34,440 nt of DNA from the NCBI GenBank assembly GCA_903862465.1, contig CAIOYH010000189.1, positions 1 to 34,440 on the forward strand. Direction: 5' to 3'. Below, piece after piece: positions 1 to 8,338 of the stretch; position 1 is the first letter of the stretch; each line of letters begins with the position of its first letter. Below the pieces are notes generated by a model that worked only from the letters and a program-made list of their open reading frames with translations, made no database searches and was not told the DNA's origin. The translations under genes were made by a program, and so were the position numbers. Source of the DNA: an uncultured bacterium (GTDB lineage Bacteria; Bacteroidota; Bacteroidia; Bacteroidales; CAIWKO01).

Positions 1-634
1 AAATGATGCAAAAACTTAAAGAAGAATTTTTGTGCTTCATTTTTAGGATACTTTTTCGGCAAAAATTTATTTTAACCATAGCCTGAAAAATGACTTTATA
101 AGGAGCGACTAAATAAAAATCGGTGTACGTTCCTGATCCTTTAATCATAACGATATCTTTAAGCGTAAGAATTTTAAATCCTTTCATATTGTTAATCACA
201 ATTTTCTCGATCTCATTTTTTTGATTATTTACGATATCTATCAACAAGCGTATGTTCTGCGATTCCATTTTTAATGAAATTGCTTCCTTAACTTTTTCAA
301 CCGCCGTAATCAAATGAATAATATTGATTGGTTTTAAAATATACTCGCTTGCGCTATACTTAAAAGCTCGTTCTGCATACTGCTTAGTGGCAGAAATAAA
401 AATAATCTGAAAATCAATAGTTGTAATTTGATTTAGCATGTCAAACCCTGTTCCATCTCTCATTTCAATATCTAAAAAAATAAGGTCCGGACGCAATTTT
501 TCAATCATGTCTTTACCATCCACCACACCAACTGCAGTTCCATCTATTTTAATATTCTTACAATATTTGGTAATATATGTTACAAGAATCTCCCTGCTTG
601 CTTTTTCGTCATCAATAATAATTGCACGTATCAT
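1..634 (-). CDS. LytTR-family response regulator, partial (3' end outside window), probable frameshift
   Basis: The reading frame starts at the ATG at 634 and stays open to the window edge. Residues 1-120 form a receiver domain: acidic residues D8, D9 and E10, phosphoacceptor D55 in FLDIEMRDG, and K101 in the YILKPI motif. After a linker of about 20 residues, from about residue 140, comes a LytTR DNA-binding domain (IVINNMKGFKILTLKDIVMI, then GSGTYTDFY). Such regulators bind DNA as phosphorylated dimers and usually answer to a histidine kinase, which is not in the window. Oddity: near 61-70 the frame stops resembling LytTR. Adding one T to the T-run restores a typical continuation ending FFFKFLHH, which fits the LytTR F-x-R-x-H-[KR]-S pattern. 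This is either a sequencing slip or a broken gene. No Shine-Dalgarno sequence is expected in this phylum. Confidence 0.85.
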   Translation of the reverse strand, partial: MIRAIIIDDEKASREILVTYITKYCKNIKIDGTAVGVVDGKDMIEKLRPDLIFLDIEMRDGTGFDMLNQITTIDFQIIFISATKQYAERAFKYSASEYILKPINIIHLITAVEKVKEAISLKMESQNIRLLIDIVNNQKNEIEKIVINNMKGFKILTLKDIVMIKGSGTYTDFYLVAPYKVIFQAMVKINFCRKSILKMKHKNSSLSFCII

Positions 635-694
635 ATTTGTCTTTATGAATATTTATACCATTACCTGCTATGTATTACTTCCTATTAAATAATG

Positions 695-732
695 GAAAAG
701 CAAGTCTTTCGTTTACGAAATATTTGCTTTTC
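695..732. repeat. Interrupted palindrome upstream of the response regulator
   Basis: GAAAAGCAA at 695-703 pairs exactly with TTGCTTTTC at 724-732. Inside it, TTTCGT (707-712) pairs with ACGAAA (715-720). It lies about 60 bp upstream of the response-regulator start and has no T-tract, so an operator or processing hairpin is more likely than a terminator. Function is inferred only. Confidence 0.5.
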
Positions 733-743
733 GTAATACGCTG

Positions 744-762
744 TTTTTGGCATTGCCAAAAA
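744..762. repeat. 9-bp palindrome with a 1-nt centre
   Basis: TTTTTGGCA (744-752), a single T, then TGCCAAAAA (754-762). On the minus strand it reads as a short hairpin ending in a T-run, so it could terminate the operon that ends at 846. It is equally compatible with a protein-binding palindrome. Confidence 0.45.
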
Positions 763-816
763 ATTATTATGTACAACGTTAAAAGGGCATACTTTTATTG
801 TGTAAGCCCATTAACC

Positions 817-836
817 ATGCTGAAAGTTTTCAGCAT
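817..836 (-). terminator. Hairpin just after the rubrerythrin-like gene
   Basis: ATGCTGAAA (817-825) pairs with TTTCAGCAT (828-836), a 9-bp stem with a 2-nt loop, starting about 10 nt beyond the stop codon at 846. There is no U-tract directly after it on the minus strand, so this is a 3'-end hairpin rather than a textbook intrinsic terminator. Confidence 0.45.
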
Positions 837-845
837 AGCTCACCC

Positions 846-1301
846 CTAATTCTCCCGCATCACATATTCATCATACTCCACCTCGAAACGCAGCTTATGC
901 TTCGATTCTTCTTGGGCGAGTCTGAGGAATAAATTGCGCAAATCGGTGTTGGGGGCTTTGTCGGCTAAGGCAGAATACAGTTTATATGCCGATTTCTCCC
1001 GATGCATAGCTAAAATTAGTGCATCCTGATAGGTCATATCGGGCGTAGGTTTGATGTTCACCATATAATCGCTAATCTTGAGGTCAATCACCGTGCCTGA
1101 AGGTCCGGTGTAAATGCCTTTTTCCTTCACCTCTATGATTTTAGATTTATGTATCATCTCATCTTTAGCGAATTCAATAAACACTTTTTCAATAGCCTCG
1201 GTGCGCGCTGTGCTGGCTAGTTCGGTGTAGAAATCAACTGCATTTTGTTCGTTCTCTATAGCGAAATCTAAAATTTCGTCAACGGAATTAAAATCTTTCA
1301 T
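846..1301 (-). CDS. Rubrerythrin-type ferritin-like diiron protein without rubredoxin domain
   Basis: A 151-residue four-helix protein carrying a complete set of six expected diiron ligands: E18 in helix A (ENEQNAVDFY), E48 and H51 (DEMIH), E102 (MHREKSAYKLY), and E132 and H135 (QEESKH). Classical rubrerythrins carry a C-terminal CxxC...CxxC rubredoxin domain; it is absent here. Members of this family reduce peroxide or store and sense iron and oxygen in anaerobes, presumably in the cytoplasm since no signal peptide is seen. It is the last gene of the run that begins with the NuoE-like gene at 7864, 20 bp behind the zinc-ribbon gene. The neighbouring CxxC protein may substitute as electron donor, which is inference. 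Confident on fold, not on reaction. Confidence 0.85.
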   Translation of the reverse strand: MKDFNSVDEILDFAIENEQNAVDFYTELASTARTEAIEKVFIEFAKDEMIHKSKIIEVKEKGIYTGPSGTVIDLKISDYMVNIKPTPDMTYQDALILAMHREKSAYKLYSALADKAPNTDLRNLFLRLAQEESKHKLRFEVEYDEYVMREN

Positions 1302-1321
1302 AATCTATTTTTGTGTTTAAA

Positions 1322-1738
1322 TTATCCTGTATATTGGTCGTAATCATCATAAAATTTCTTTATAGCAAGTGCTAAGTCTTCGAACTCCACACTATGTTTC
1401 AGACAGCCTTTGCGGGTACAAAAGTGTATCTTACCTCCCATATCTAATAACATTTCAGCCATCGGTGCCTGACAAGTCTTGCATAAATTTTCCGACGTAA
1501 TTTCGGCTCTGCAATGTGGGCAAGAGAAAACACCAATCTCATCGCTGATCAAATCGATTTCGCTATTCACATTATAACTGCCATAAACAGAACTCATATT
1601 GATGCTCCCTCTTTTATTTCCTAATAAAATATTTAGCTTGATACTGGGTGCATCTTCAATTTTGTGTTTGCCATCCATCAGGGATGTGCCGCAATGTGGG
1701 CATTTCACTTGTAGTGTGATGAAGTTGAAATTTTTCAT
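1322..1738 (-). CDS. Zinc-ribbon protein with four cysteine pairs
   Basis: A 138-residue soluble protein with Cys pairs CPHCG near residue 14, CPHC near 73, CKTC near 86, and C-x4-C (CTRKGC) near 107. The first pair is separated from the others by a beta-rich stretch of about 50 residues. The C-terminus is an acidic helix (LALAIKKFYDDYDQYTG). I do not recognise a named family. The pattern fits structural zinc ribbons or a rubredoxin-like redox domain. It sits 57 bp behind the large oxidoreductase subunit and 20 bp ahead of the diiron protein, so it is very likely co-transcribed. A role as electron carrier or assembly factor for the flanking metalloproteins is a guess from position. Confidence 0.75.
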   Translation of the reverse strand: MKNFNFITLQVKCPHCGTSLMDGKHKIEDAPSIKLNILLGNKRGSINMSSVYGSYNVNSEIDLISDEIGVFSCPHCRAEITSENLCKTCQAPMAEMLLDMGGKIHFCTRKGCLKHSVEFEDLALAIKKFYDDYDQYTG

Positions 1739-1795
1739 ATATATATTCTCCTATATGGTAACGCAAGTCACCTTTTTTATATTATGTAAATAAAC

Positions 1796-4700
1796 CTATT
1801 TAAATGCCTCAACAAACTTATCATCGAAATATTTCACCAAAGCATCGCAGCCATAATCGAAGATGCGATTGGCATTATCCTCAGAAGTCTGCACAAAGTT
1901 ATGTTTGGTGTTTTCGACATTGGTAGGCAACAAGGTAATGGCTTCCATCATCACATCCACCACATCCTTCATACCATCTTTGCCAAACTCATCCATGATA
2001 GCAAACAGTTGCTCGCAGTTGTCGTATTCCAATTTCGATGGAATAGATTTGTCAAACTTCTGAAGAACCTTTTGCGTATTCGTATAACTTCCGCCTGTTT
2101 CTATGGGGAAAGAGGCAGGCAATATCAAATTAGCTTGCTTAGCCGTCTCCGTCATGAAGTAATCCTGAACCATCACAAAGGAAGCCTTGCCCAACCATGC
2201 GTTTGCACTTGTTTTATCCATAGAACAACCGATGGGGTCTTCGCCAAAGATAAACAGATTCTTCAACATGCCTTTATCCAACATTTCTTTCTGATTCTCA
2301 TTCACCGTTGATGGCAATTCATTCACCTTCCACGTGGCTTTCATTTTGTTTTGCAAGTCAGAATTGGTAATGGAAACACCGCCAACGCCTATCTTAGCAC
2401 AGATGCCCATGTCGAACAAGCCCTGCGAATTGTTTTTCTCTTTTAAAGAAACAATACCGTTGGATGTTTTGCCCAATTTGCCCGTAATCATGGCTAAATT
2501 CACTAACTCGGAACAAGCATTGGCAGAGAGTTCTTTTTCAGAGAACACTGCCACAGCATTCATTTCATTGTTATAGCCTTCGGCAAACTTCTCAATACAT
2601 TCCACACAACAAACACCTGCCTTTTTGTATAAATCCTCAAAGTTTTCTTGCAAGAGATTGGCTTTATAGTCGTCAAATCCTTCGCAATTATCTTTGATGA
2701 ACATGGCATTCTCCAATCCTTTTGATAAGAGATAATGATTCACTGTTCTGATAAAATAGTAGTATGATTTCACATGCAATGTATGATCCACCTTATGTTC
2801 CAAGCTGCTTGTTTCATGATTTGTCACCAACTCAACAGGGACGCCTTTGGCAAACTTAGCATTATTGACAAAGAAACCTGCCACAGCATTATCTTTATTA
2901 ATTTCTGAACCTATCAAATAGATGCGGCTTGCACCATTCAACATATCAAAGGGAACATTCGCCTGCGCATTCTTGAAATATCCGCCCCCGCGACCTAAAT
3001 AGTGGAAGCTCGTGATATTATTCGTCTTCGCTCCTACTCGTGCAAGCTTCTGAACAAGATACATCTCTTCGTTCGACAAACGAGCACCCGCATAGAATGC
3101 ATTTTCGTCAGCCTTCACCGACTTTATCTTATCAGAAATCAAATCAAAAGCCTTGCTGAAAGAAATCTCAACGAAACCATCCCCTACCTTCATCAATGGT
3201 TTGGTGATTCGGTTAGTATCATTCATATAGGTATAGCCAAACTTAGGATATTTGCATAGATTGGCGTCTTTGTTCACCTTGCCTTTATAGCCTGTAACCC
3301 GCATAGCAAAACCTTTCTTGTGATGTACATTCACTTCGCATCCCACCGAACAATAGTTGCAGATGGTTTGCACCTTATCATGCTTCACAGGACCCGGTTT
3401 GAAGGAAACATTTTCGGAAATAGCAGCCGTTGGACAGCCTGAGATACACAATCCGCACGATTCGCACAAAGTATCTTGAAGCGCATTGCCCATACTTGGT
3501 GCCACGTAGGTTTCAAAGCCTCGATTCACCAAGCCCAACGCATTTGCTCCGACTACTTCACGACAAAGACGGATGCAACGTGAGCATAAAATACATTTAT
3601 TATTATCAATCTCGATGAAAGGATGTCTGAAGTCAACGTCCACACTCTTATATTCGCCTTGGTAGCGTGTTTGTTCCACATCATATTCCGTGGCATACTT
3701 CTTCAAGTCGCAGGTGTAATATTCCACGCAACCACATTCCAAGCAACGCTGTGTTTCATTAAAGGCAACATCAGCATCAGCATAGCCCAACTCCACTTCT
3801 TTGAAATTCAAACGTGCATTTGGATCCATGGTAGGCATTTCTTCACGCATTTGTTTGAGGAATTTGCCCGCATATTCTTCAGCCACTTGCAAACGGAAAT
3901 TATCTCTCTTGCTTACAAATTCTTTCTTTTCGGGTTCTAAAGCTACGCCTGATAAAAATTGATGGCAGCTTCGAGCAGCAATCTTAGCTTGACCAACAGC
4001 TTGAATCAAGGTAGCAGGTCCGGTGACACCATCGCCACAAGCGAAGATTCTCTTGACGCCTGTTTGCAAGGTGATAGCATCAGCATCCAAATCGCCCCAT
4101 TTATTCATCTTCAGTTCACCCAAATCGGTATGCAGATTCACTTCTTCGATAAAATCAGCCACGGTCTTTTGACCTATAGCCGCTATAGCATAATCCATAT
4201 TGATATCGAACTCCGACCCTGCAACTGTTACAGGTCTTCTGCGTCCGGAAGCATCGGGCTCGCCCAATTCCATCTTCACACAATTCAAAGAAGCGATGTT
4301 GCCTGCTTTATCTTTATTCACTTTAACAGGAGCCGTGAGGAACAAATACTCCACCCCTTCCAACTTCGACTCATGTATTTCGATAGGGTTCGCCGGCATT
4401 TCTTTCTCGGTACGGCGATATACTATATAAACCTTTTTAGCACCACAACGCAAAGAAGAACGGCAACAATCCATCGCCGTGTTTCCACCGCCAATAACCG
4501 CCACGGTCTTGCCCGTGAAGTCATAACGTTTGCCGGTGAGTTCCATCGTCTTCAGGAAATCAATTCCTGATAATACATTGCCCGCATCATCGCCTTCGCA
4601 GCCAATGGAGGTTCCTTTTTGAGAACCTATAGCGAGAATAATGGAATCATATTTGAACTTTAACGCCTTATAGGTTAGATTATCGCCAAGCTTTTGGTTG

Positions 4701-5491
4701 TAATAGATATTCACGCCCATGTCGGTGATATTCTTCACTTCTTGATCAATGATATCATTCGGCAAGCGGTATTCGGGGATACCATAACGCAACCAACCAC
4801 CGGGTTGTGGGGCAGCTTCAAAAATATCCACCTGATGTCCTTCTTTCTGCAGGAAGAAAGCAGCCGACAATCCGCCGGGACCTGCTCCTATCACTGCAAT
4901 TTTCTTGCCTGTGGAAGCTTTTATCTGTGGGGTGAATTTATCAGACGAAGCCAAATCATAATCGGAAGCAAAACGTTTCAGATAGTCAATGCCCACTGCA
5001 TTGCCTTCATCCAACAGATTGCGGCGACATGCCACTTCGCAAGGACGCACACAAACCCTGCCGCAAATAGCAGGCAATGGATTAGTCTCCTTAATTAAGG
5101 CAACAGCTTCGCTATACATCCCTTTCTCAATATAGGAAATATAGCCCTGCACATCAACGCCTGCAGGACAAGTTTGTTTGCAAGGACCTACGCAATCAGC
5201 ATAATGGTTGCTCAACATCAGGTCGAGAGCCGTTTTGCGTGCCCTGAAAACTTTACCGTTATTGGTTTCTATCTTCATCCCTTCGGCTATCTTTGTGGAA
5301 CAAGAAGGTTGCAAAGCGCGCATCCCCTCAATTTCCACTACACACACATAACAGGAGGAATAAGGTTCGAGTCTATCGTCGTTACACAAGGTAGGAATCT
5401 CATAGCCGTTTCTTTTGGCAAGTGAGAGTATCGTTTCGCCTTTGTTTCCTTTGACAATTTTTCCGTTTAATATTACATTGATATCATTCAT
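1796..5491 (-). CDS. Multidomain NuoG/GltD/MopB-like iron-sulfur flavoprotein, large subunit of a bifurcating-type oxidoreductase
   Basis: 1231 residues, domains in order. (1) NuoG-type [2Fe-2S] ferredoxin, 1-80, with C-x10-C-x2-C and a fourth Cys in SCSTK. (2) GltD/NfnB-type [4Fe-4S] segment, about 95-190 (CVGPCKQTCPAG and CGRVCVRPCEVAC). (3) Two-dinucleotide flavoprotein domain, about 195-515: FAD motif GAGPGG, NAD(P) motif GGGNTAMDC, and a second FAD contact ending in ACGDG. (4) 2[4Fe-4S] ferredoxin, about 630-690 (CILCSRC and CESCGLC). (5) MopB domain from about 705 to the end, with a CNYCSVGC cluster motif. Where formate dehydrogenases carry catalytic Cys or Sec, the sequence reads HYLGRGGGY, so this domain is probably structural, as in NuoG. 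No H-cluster motifs are present, so it is not a hydrogenase. Likely role: electron transfer between NAD(P)H and ferredoxin with the two subunits encoded just upstream. Confidence 0.85.
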   Translation of the reverse strand: MNDINVILNGKIVKGNKGETILSLAKRNGYEIPTLCNDDRLEPYSSCYVCVVEIEGMRALQPSCSTKIAEGMKIETNNGKVFRARKTALDLMLSNHYADCVGPCKQTCPAGVDVQGYISYIEKGMYSEAVALIKETNPLPAICGRVCVRPCEVACRRNLLDEGNAVGIDYLKRFASDYDLASSDKFTPQIKASTGKKIAVIGAGPGGLSAAFFLQKEGHQVDIFEAAPQPGGWLRYGIPEYRLPNDIIDQEVKNITDMGVNIYYNQKLGDNLTYKALKFKYDSIILAIGSQKGTSIGCEGDDAGNVLSGIDFLKTMELTGKRYDFTGKTVAVIGGGNTAMDCCRSSLRCGAKKVYIVYRRTEKEMPANPIEIHESKLEGVEYLFLTAPVKVNKDKAGNIASLNCVKMELGEPDASGRRRPVTVAGSEFDINMDYAIAAIGQKTVADFIEEVNLHTDLGELKMNKWGDLDADAITLQTGVKRIFACGDGVTGPATLIQAVGQAKIAARSCHQFLSGVALEPEKKEFVSKRDNFRLQVAEEYAGKFLKQMREEMPTMDPNARLNFKEVELGYADADVAFNETQRCLECGCVEYYTCDLKKYATEYDVEQTRYQGEYKSVDVDFRHPFIEIDNNKCILCSRCIRLCREVVGANALGLVNRGFETYVAPSMGNALQDTLCESCGLCISGCPTAAISENVSFKPGPVKHDKVQTICNYCSVGCEVNVHHKKGFAMRVTGYKGKVNKDANLCKYPKFGYTYMNDTNRITKPLMKVGDGFVEISFSKAFDLISDKIKSVKADENAFYAGARLSNEEMYLVQKLARVGAKTNNITSFHYLGRGGGYFKNAQANVPFDMLNGASRIYLIGSEINKDNAVAGFFVNNAKFAKGVPVELVTNHETSSLEHKVDHTLHVKSYYYFIRTVNHYLLSKGLENAMFIKDNCEGFDDYKANLLQENFEDLYKKAGVCCVECIEKFAEGYNNEMNAVAVFSEKELSANACSELVNLAMITGKLGKTSNGIVSLKEKNNSQGLFDMGICAKIGVGGVSITNSDLQNKMKATWKVNELPSTVNENQKEMLDKGMLKNLFIFGEDPIGCSMDKTSANAWLGKASFVMVQDYFMTETAKQANLILPASFPIETGGSYTNTQKVLQKFDKSIPSKLEYDNCEQLFAIMDEFGKDGMKDVVDVMMEAITLLPTNVENTKHNFVQTSEDNANRIFDYGCDALVKYFDDKFVEAFK

Positions 5492-5521
5492 TGTTTTTCT
5501 GCTGTTTTCAAAGTTTATAAA

Positions 5522-7300
5522 TTACGTAAGGCTGATGGCTGCAAACTTGCATTTCGTGTAACATGAGCCGCATTTGGTGCATAACGATTGGTCAATAAGA
5601 TGTGGCATTTTGCGCTCGCCCGAAATGGCATTCACCGCACAAACCTTTTTGCACAATAAACATCCCGTACATTTATCCGTTATGATTTCATACGTCAATA
5701 AAGGTTTGCATGATTTGGCAGGACATTTTTTATCGCGAATATGTGCTTCATATTCATCGCGGAAGTATTTGATGGTAGTCAACACGGGGTTTGGAGCTGT
5801 TTGACCCAATCCGCAAAGCGAACTATCTTTGATTTGGTTCGAGAGTTCGATGAGGGTATCTATGTCGGTGGCTTTGCCTTCGCCTTTGGTGATGCGTTCC
5901 AATATCTCAAGCATACGTTGGGTACCGATGCGACAGAAGGTGCATTTGCCACAGGATTCTTTTTTCGTGAAATCGAGAAAGAAACGCGCCATATCAACCA
6001 TACAGGTGGTTTCGTCCATCACCACCATACCGCCCGAGCCCATGATGGCGCCCGTAGCGTTCACGGAGTCATAGTCCACAACCGTATCGGAAAGATAATC
6101 GGGAATACATCCGCCCGAAGGACCGCCCAACTGAACGGCTTTAAATTTCTTATTACCAATGATGCCGCCTCCCAACTTGAAGATGACATCTTTGATGGTG
6201 ATGCCCATAGGCACTTCCACCAAACCGCCATTGTTGATTTTCCCCGTAAGGGCAAACACTTTGGTTCCTTTACTTTTGGCAGTGCCATATTTGGCATACT
6301 CGGAAGCACCATGATTGATAATCCAAGGGATGTTGGCAAAAGTCTCCACATTGTTGATATTCGTCGGACGTTTCCACAAACCCGACTCAGCAGGAAACGG
6401 TGGACGCTTGCGCGGCATGCCGCGTTCGCCTTCGATGGAAGCCATCAGCGCGGTTTCTTCACCACACACGAACGCACCCGCACCTTCTTTTATATGTATA
6501 TCGAAATCGAATCCTTCTATGCCTAAGATATTTTTGCCCAAATAGCCTTTCGCTCTTGCTTGGTCGATGGCGATGTTCAAGCGTTTGATGGCAAGCGGAT
6601 ATTCTGCTCTGCAATAAATCCATCCTTCGCAAGCTTGAATGGCATACGCCCCTATCGTCATCCCTTCCAACACAGAATGGGGGTCGCCTTCCAACACCGA
6701 ACGATCCATGAACGCACCCGGGTCGCCTTCATCAGCATTGCAGATAATATATTTCACATCGGCTTTGTTGTTATAGGCAAAGCGCCACTTTAAACCCGTG
6801 GGGAATCCGCCGCCCCCGCGACCTCTGATGCCCGAGTCTAACACATTTTGGATGATATCCACCGATTGAATCTTTTCGGCAGCTATCCTCTTGAGAGCAT
6901 CATAACCTTCGCGCGCTTCATATTCTTCTATAGATTCGGGGTCAATATAGCCGCAATTGCGCAGGGCTATCTTCACCTGTCCTTCAAAGAAGTTCTTATC
7001 TTTGGTATCGAAAAGCTCGGTTTGAACCACATAATCCTTGATGGGGTCAGCGCCCTGAATATGTTTTTCGAGTATCTCAGCAGCTTTCGCCACATCTATT
7101 TCGCCATAGATATACGAACCCTTGCCATCCACAACCTCCACGAGGGGCTCGCGGAAACACATGCCGATACAACTCGTTTTCTTCAACTCGAAATCCAAGC
7201 CTTTTTCTTCTTTTATCTGTTTGATGGCATCATACACCTTGCCGGCGCCCGCGGCTAAACCGCAACTTCCCAAACCGACAATAACTTTTGTTTTTCCCAT
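5522..7300 (-). CDS. NuoF/HydB-like NADH-binding flavoprotein subunit
   Basis: 592 residues, longer than a respiratory NuoF (about 440) because of fused ends, as in HydB of electron-bifurcating hydrogenases. Residues 1-80: thioredoxin-like [2Fe-2S] domain (GSCGLAAGAG, then CIGMC). Central NuoF domain: FMN/NADH glycine loop GRGGGGFPTGLKW, ICNADEGDPGAFMDR, CGEETALMASIEG. The [4Fe-4S] motif SCGKCTFCRIG is followed by a distal Cys in LCGLGQ. The C-terminus adds two [4Fe-4S] clusters (CTGCLLCKKVC and CTKCGSCYTKC). The subunit is expected to oxidise or reduce NAD(H) at FMN and pass electrons to the 1231-residue partner encoded 30 bp downstream and to the NuoE-like subunit encoded 24 bp upstream. 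No transmembrane partners are present, so the complex should be soluble. Confidence 0.93.
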   Translation of the reverse strand: MGKTKVIVGLGSCGLAAGAGKVYDAIKQIKEEKGLDFELKKTSCIGMCFREPLVEVVDGKGSYIYGEIDVAKAAEILEKHIQGADPIKDYVVQTELFDTKDKNFFEGQVKIALRNCGYIDPESIEEYEAREGYDALKRIAAEKIQSVDIIQNVLDSGIRGRGGGGFPTGLKWRFAYNNKADVKYIICNADEGDPGAFMDRSVLEGDPHSVLEGMTIGAYAIQACEGWIYCRAEYPLAIKRLNIAIDQARAKGYLGKNILGIEGFDFDIHIKEGAGAFVCGEETALMASIEGERGMPRKRPPFPAESGLWKRPTNINNVETFANIPWIINHGASEYAKYGTAKSKGTKVFALTGKINNGGLVEVPMGITIKDVIFKLGGGIIGNKKFKAVQLGGPSGGCIPDYLSDTVVDYDSVNATGAIMGSGGMVVMDETTCMVDMARFFLDFTKKESCGKCTFCRIGTQRMLEILERITKGEGKATDIDTLIELSNQIKDSSLCGLGQTAPNPVLTTIKYFRDEYEAHIRDKKCPAKSCKPLLTYEIITDKCTGCLLCKKVCAVNAISGERKMPHLIDQSLCTKCGSCYTKCKFAAISLT

Positions 7301-7324
7301 TTGATTATTTTTATAATGACAATA

Positions 7325-7864
7325 CTACTCTTGATGATCGCATTTACTTCCGGTTTCTTTTTCGCGTATGGCGCGGATGACATCCTTGGCTTGTTTGCCG
7401 CCCAATTTGGCGAAGGTTTCGTCGCCTATCATCATCACAGGCGCCAACGAACAACAACCCAAACATGCCACCGACTCCAAGGTGAAAAGGTTATCAGGAG
7501 TGGTTTCGCCATCCTTCACAGCCAATTCTTCCTCCAAAGCTTCCGTAACGGCAGTAGCATTCTGCACATGACAAGCCGTGCCATGACACACCTTTATGAT
7601 ATGTTTCCCCACAGGTTTCAAGCGGAACTGAGCATAAAAACTAGCCACACCATACATGTCGCTCAACTTCAAACTCGTTTCTTTCTCAAGTTTCAAAAAA
7701 GCTTCTTGGGGGATATAGCCATACATTTCCTGCGTATGTTGCAGCAATGGAATCATATTGCCACGGGTGCTTTTATATTTCTCGATGAAAGGCTCCATTA
7801 AGGTTAAATCAACGGTGTCTTGCACCACAGTTTCGCGCTTTTCGCTTATTCTTGCTATTCTCAT
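7325..7864 (-). CDS. NuoE-like [2Fe-2S] thioredoxin-fold subunit
   Basis: 179 residues, close to the usual NuoE/HydC length. The N-terminal helical part includes the family segment LLQHTQEMYGYIP; the C-terminal thioredoxin-like domain ligates one [2Fe-2S] through C-x4-C (CHGTAC) and C-x3-C (CLGCC). It is the first gene of the oxidoreductase operon. The ATG at 7864 is the first in-frame start. In HydABC and related NuoF-containing bifurcating enzymes this subunit sits next to the FMN protein and relays electrons. No consensus promoter was found in the 250 bp upstream; a weak TATTATTG (complement of 7915-7922) is the nearest candidate. Confidence 0.92.
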   Translation of the reverse strand: MRIARISEKRETVVQDTVDLTLMEPFIEKYKSTRGNMIPLLQHTQEMYGYIPQEAFLKLEKETSLKLSDMYGVASFYAQFRLKPVGKHIIKVCHGTACHVQNATAVTEALEEELAVKDGETTPDNLFTLESVACLGCCSLAPVMMIGDETFAKLGGKQAKDVIRAIREKETGSKCDHQE

Positions 7865-7987
7865 AAGTCGTGTTTTAAATTAGGGCGTAAAATTATAATT
7901 TTATTTCATCCTAGCAATAATAAATTTTTCAATACTTATTATAGCCTTTAGATTAATGCTTGTTATTCAAAATATTTAGCGACGAAG

Positions 7988-8002
7988 TACGTAATATACG
8001 TA
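7988..8002. promoter_or_regulatory. TACGTA-ATA-TACGTA palindrome upstream of the oxidoreductase operon
   Basis: A perfect 6-bp inverted repeat around a 3-nt spacer, about 125 bp upstream of the NuoE-like start codon. It does not look like the Rex operator (TTGTGAA-type). It may be a binding site for an unidentified dimeric regulator. Only the symmetry is observed. Confidence 0.35.
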
Positions 8003-8124
8003 ATAGAAATTCATTTTTTTGCTTAGGCGTTTTTTGAGTAGAAATGAAGGAAGAAACCACGGAGGGAGGGAGAGCACAATGAAGCACGAAGAAGTAAACA
8101 ATAGAACTATCCAACAGCAGAAAC

Positions 8125-8248
8125 ATTCAGCTTGCCCGTAGGGGCAGAAAATCTTCTGCCCCTACGATGAACCCCCTAACCATCTGACAATAGAATAATT
8201 CAGCTTGCCTGTAGGGGCAGAAGATTTTCTGCACCTACGACGAACCCT
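8125..8248. repeat. Two copies of a REP-like hairpin repeat
   Basis: Two direct copies of about 51 bp (8125-8175 and 8198-8248; period 73) begin ATTCAGCTTGCC and contain GTAGGGGCAGAA paired with TTCTGCCCCTAC. Copy 1 has a perfect 13-bp stem (8137-8149 with 8154-8166, loop AATC). Copy 2 has one mismatch in its stem (G8216 against A8233). They lie in the 474-bp space between the oxidoreductase operon and the gene at 8339. The form suits repetitive extragenic palindromes; no transposase is nearby. Confidence 0.75.
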
Positions 8249-8271
8249 CAACAAGAGAGCAATTCCACCAT

Positions 8272-8303
8272 AAAAAAAAGCCTGCCCAAATCGAGCAAGC
8301 TTT
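8272..8303 (-). terminator. Intrinsic terminator for the gene ending at 8339
   Basis: On the minus strand AAGCTTGCTC and GGGCAGGCTT form a 10-bp stem with two G-U pairs around a GATTT loop, followed directly by a run of T. The wobble pairs make it effective only for minus-strand transcription. Confidence 0.8.
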
Positions 8304-8338
8304 TAATTTTTCATTATTAATTTTTAATTTTTCATTTC

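Noticed and set aside
3959-4570. 203-codon plus-strand frame opposite the large oxidoreductase subunit
   Set aside because: A shadow frame of a clearly conserved gene; its translation has no domain.
1796-5491. [FeFe] hydrogenase or active formate dehydrogenase
   Set aside because: No H-cluster motifs, and no Cys or Sec at the formate-dehydrogenase active-site position.
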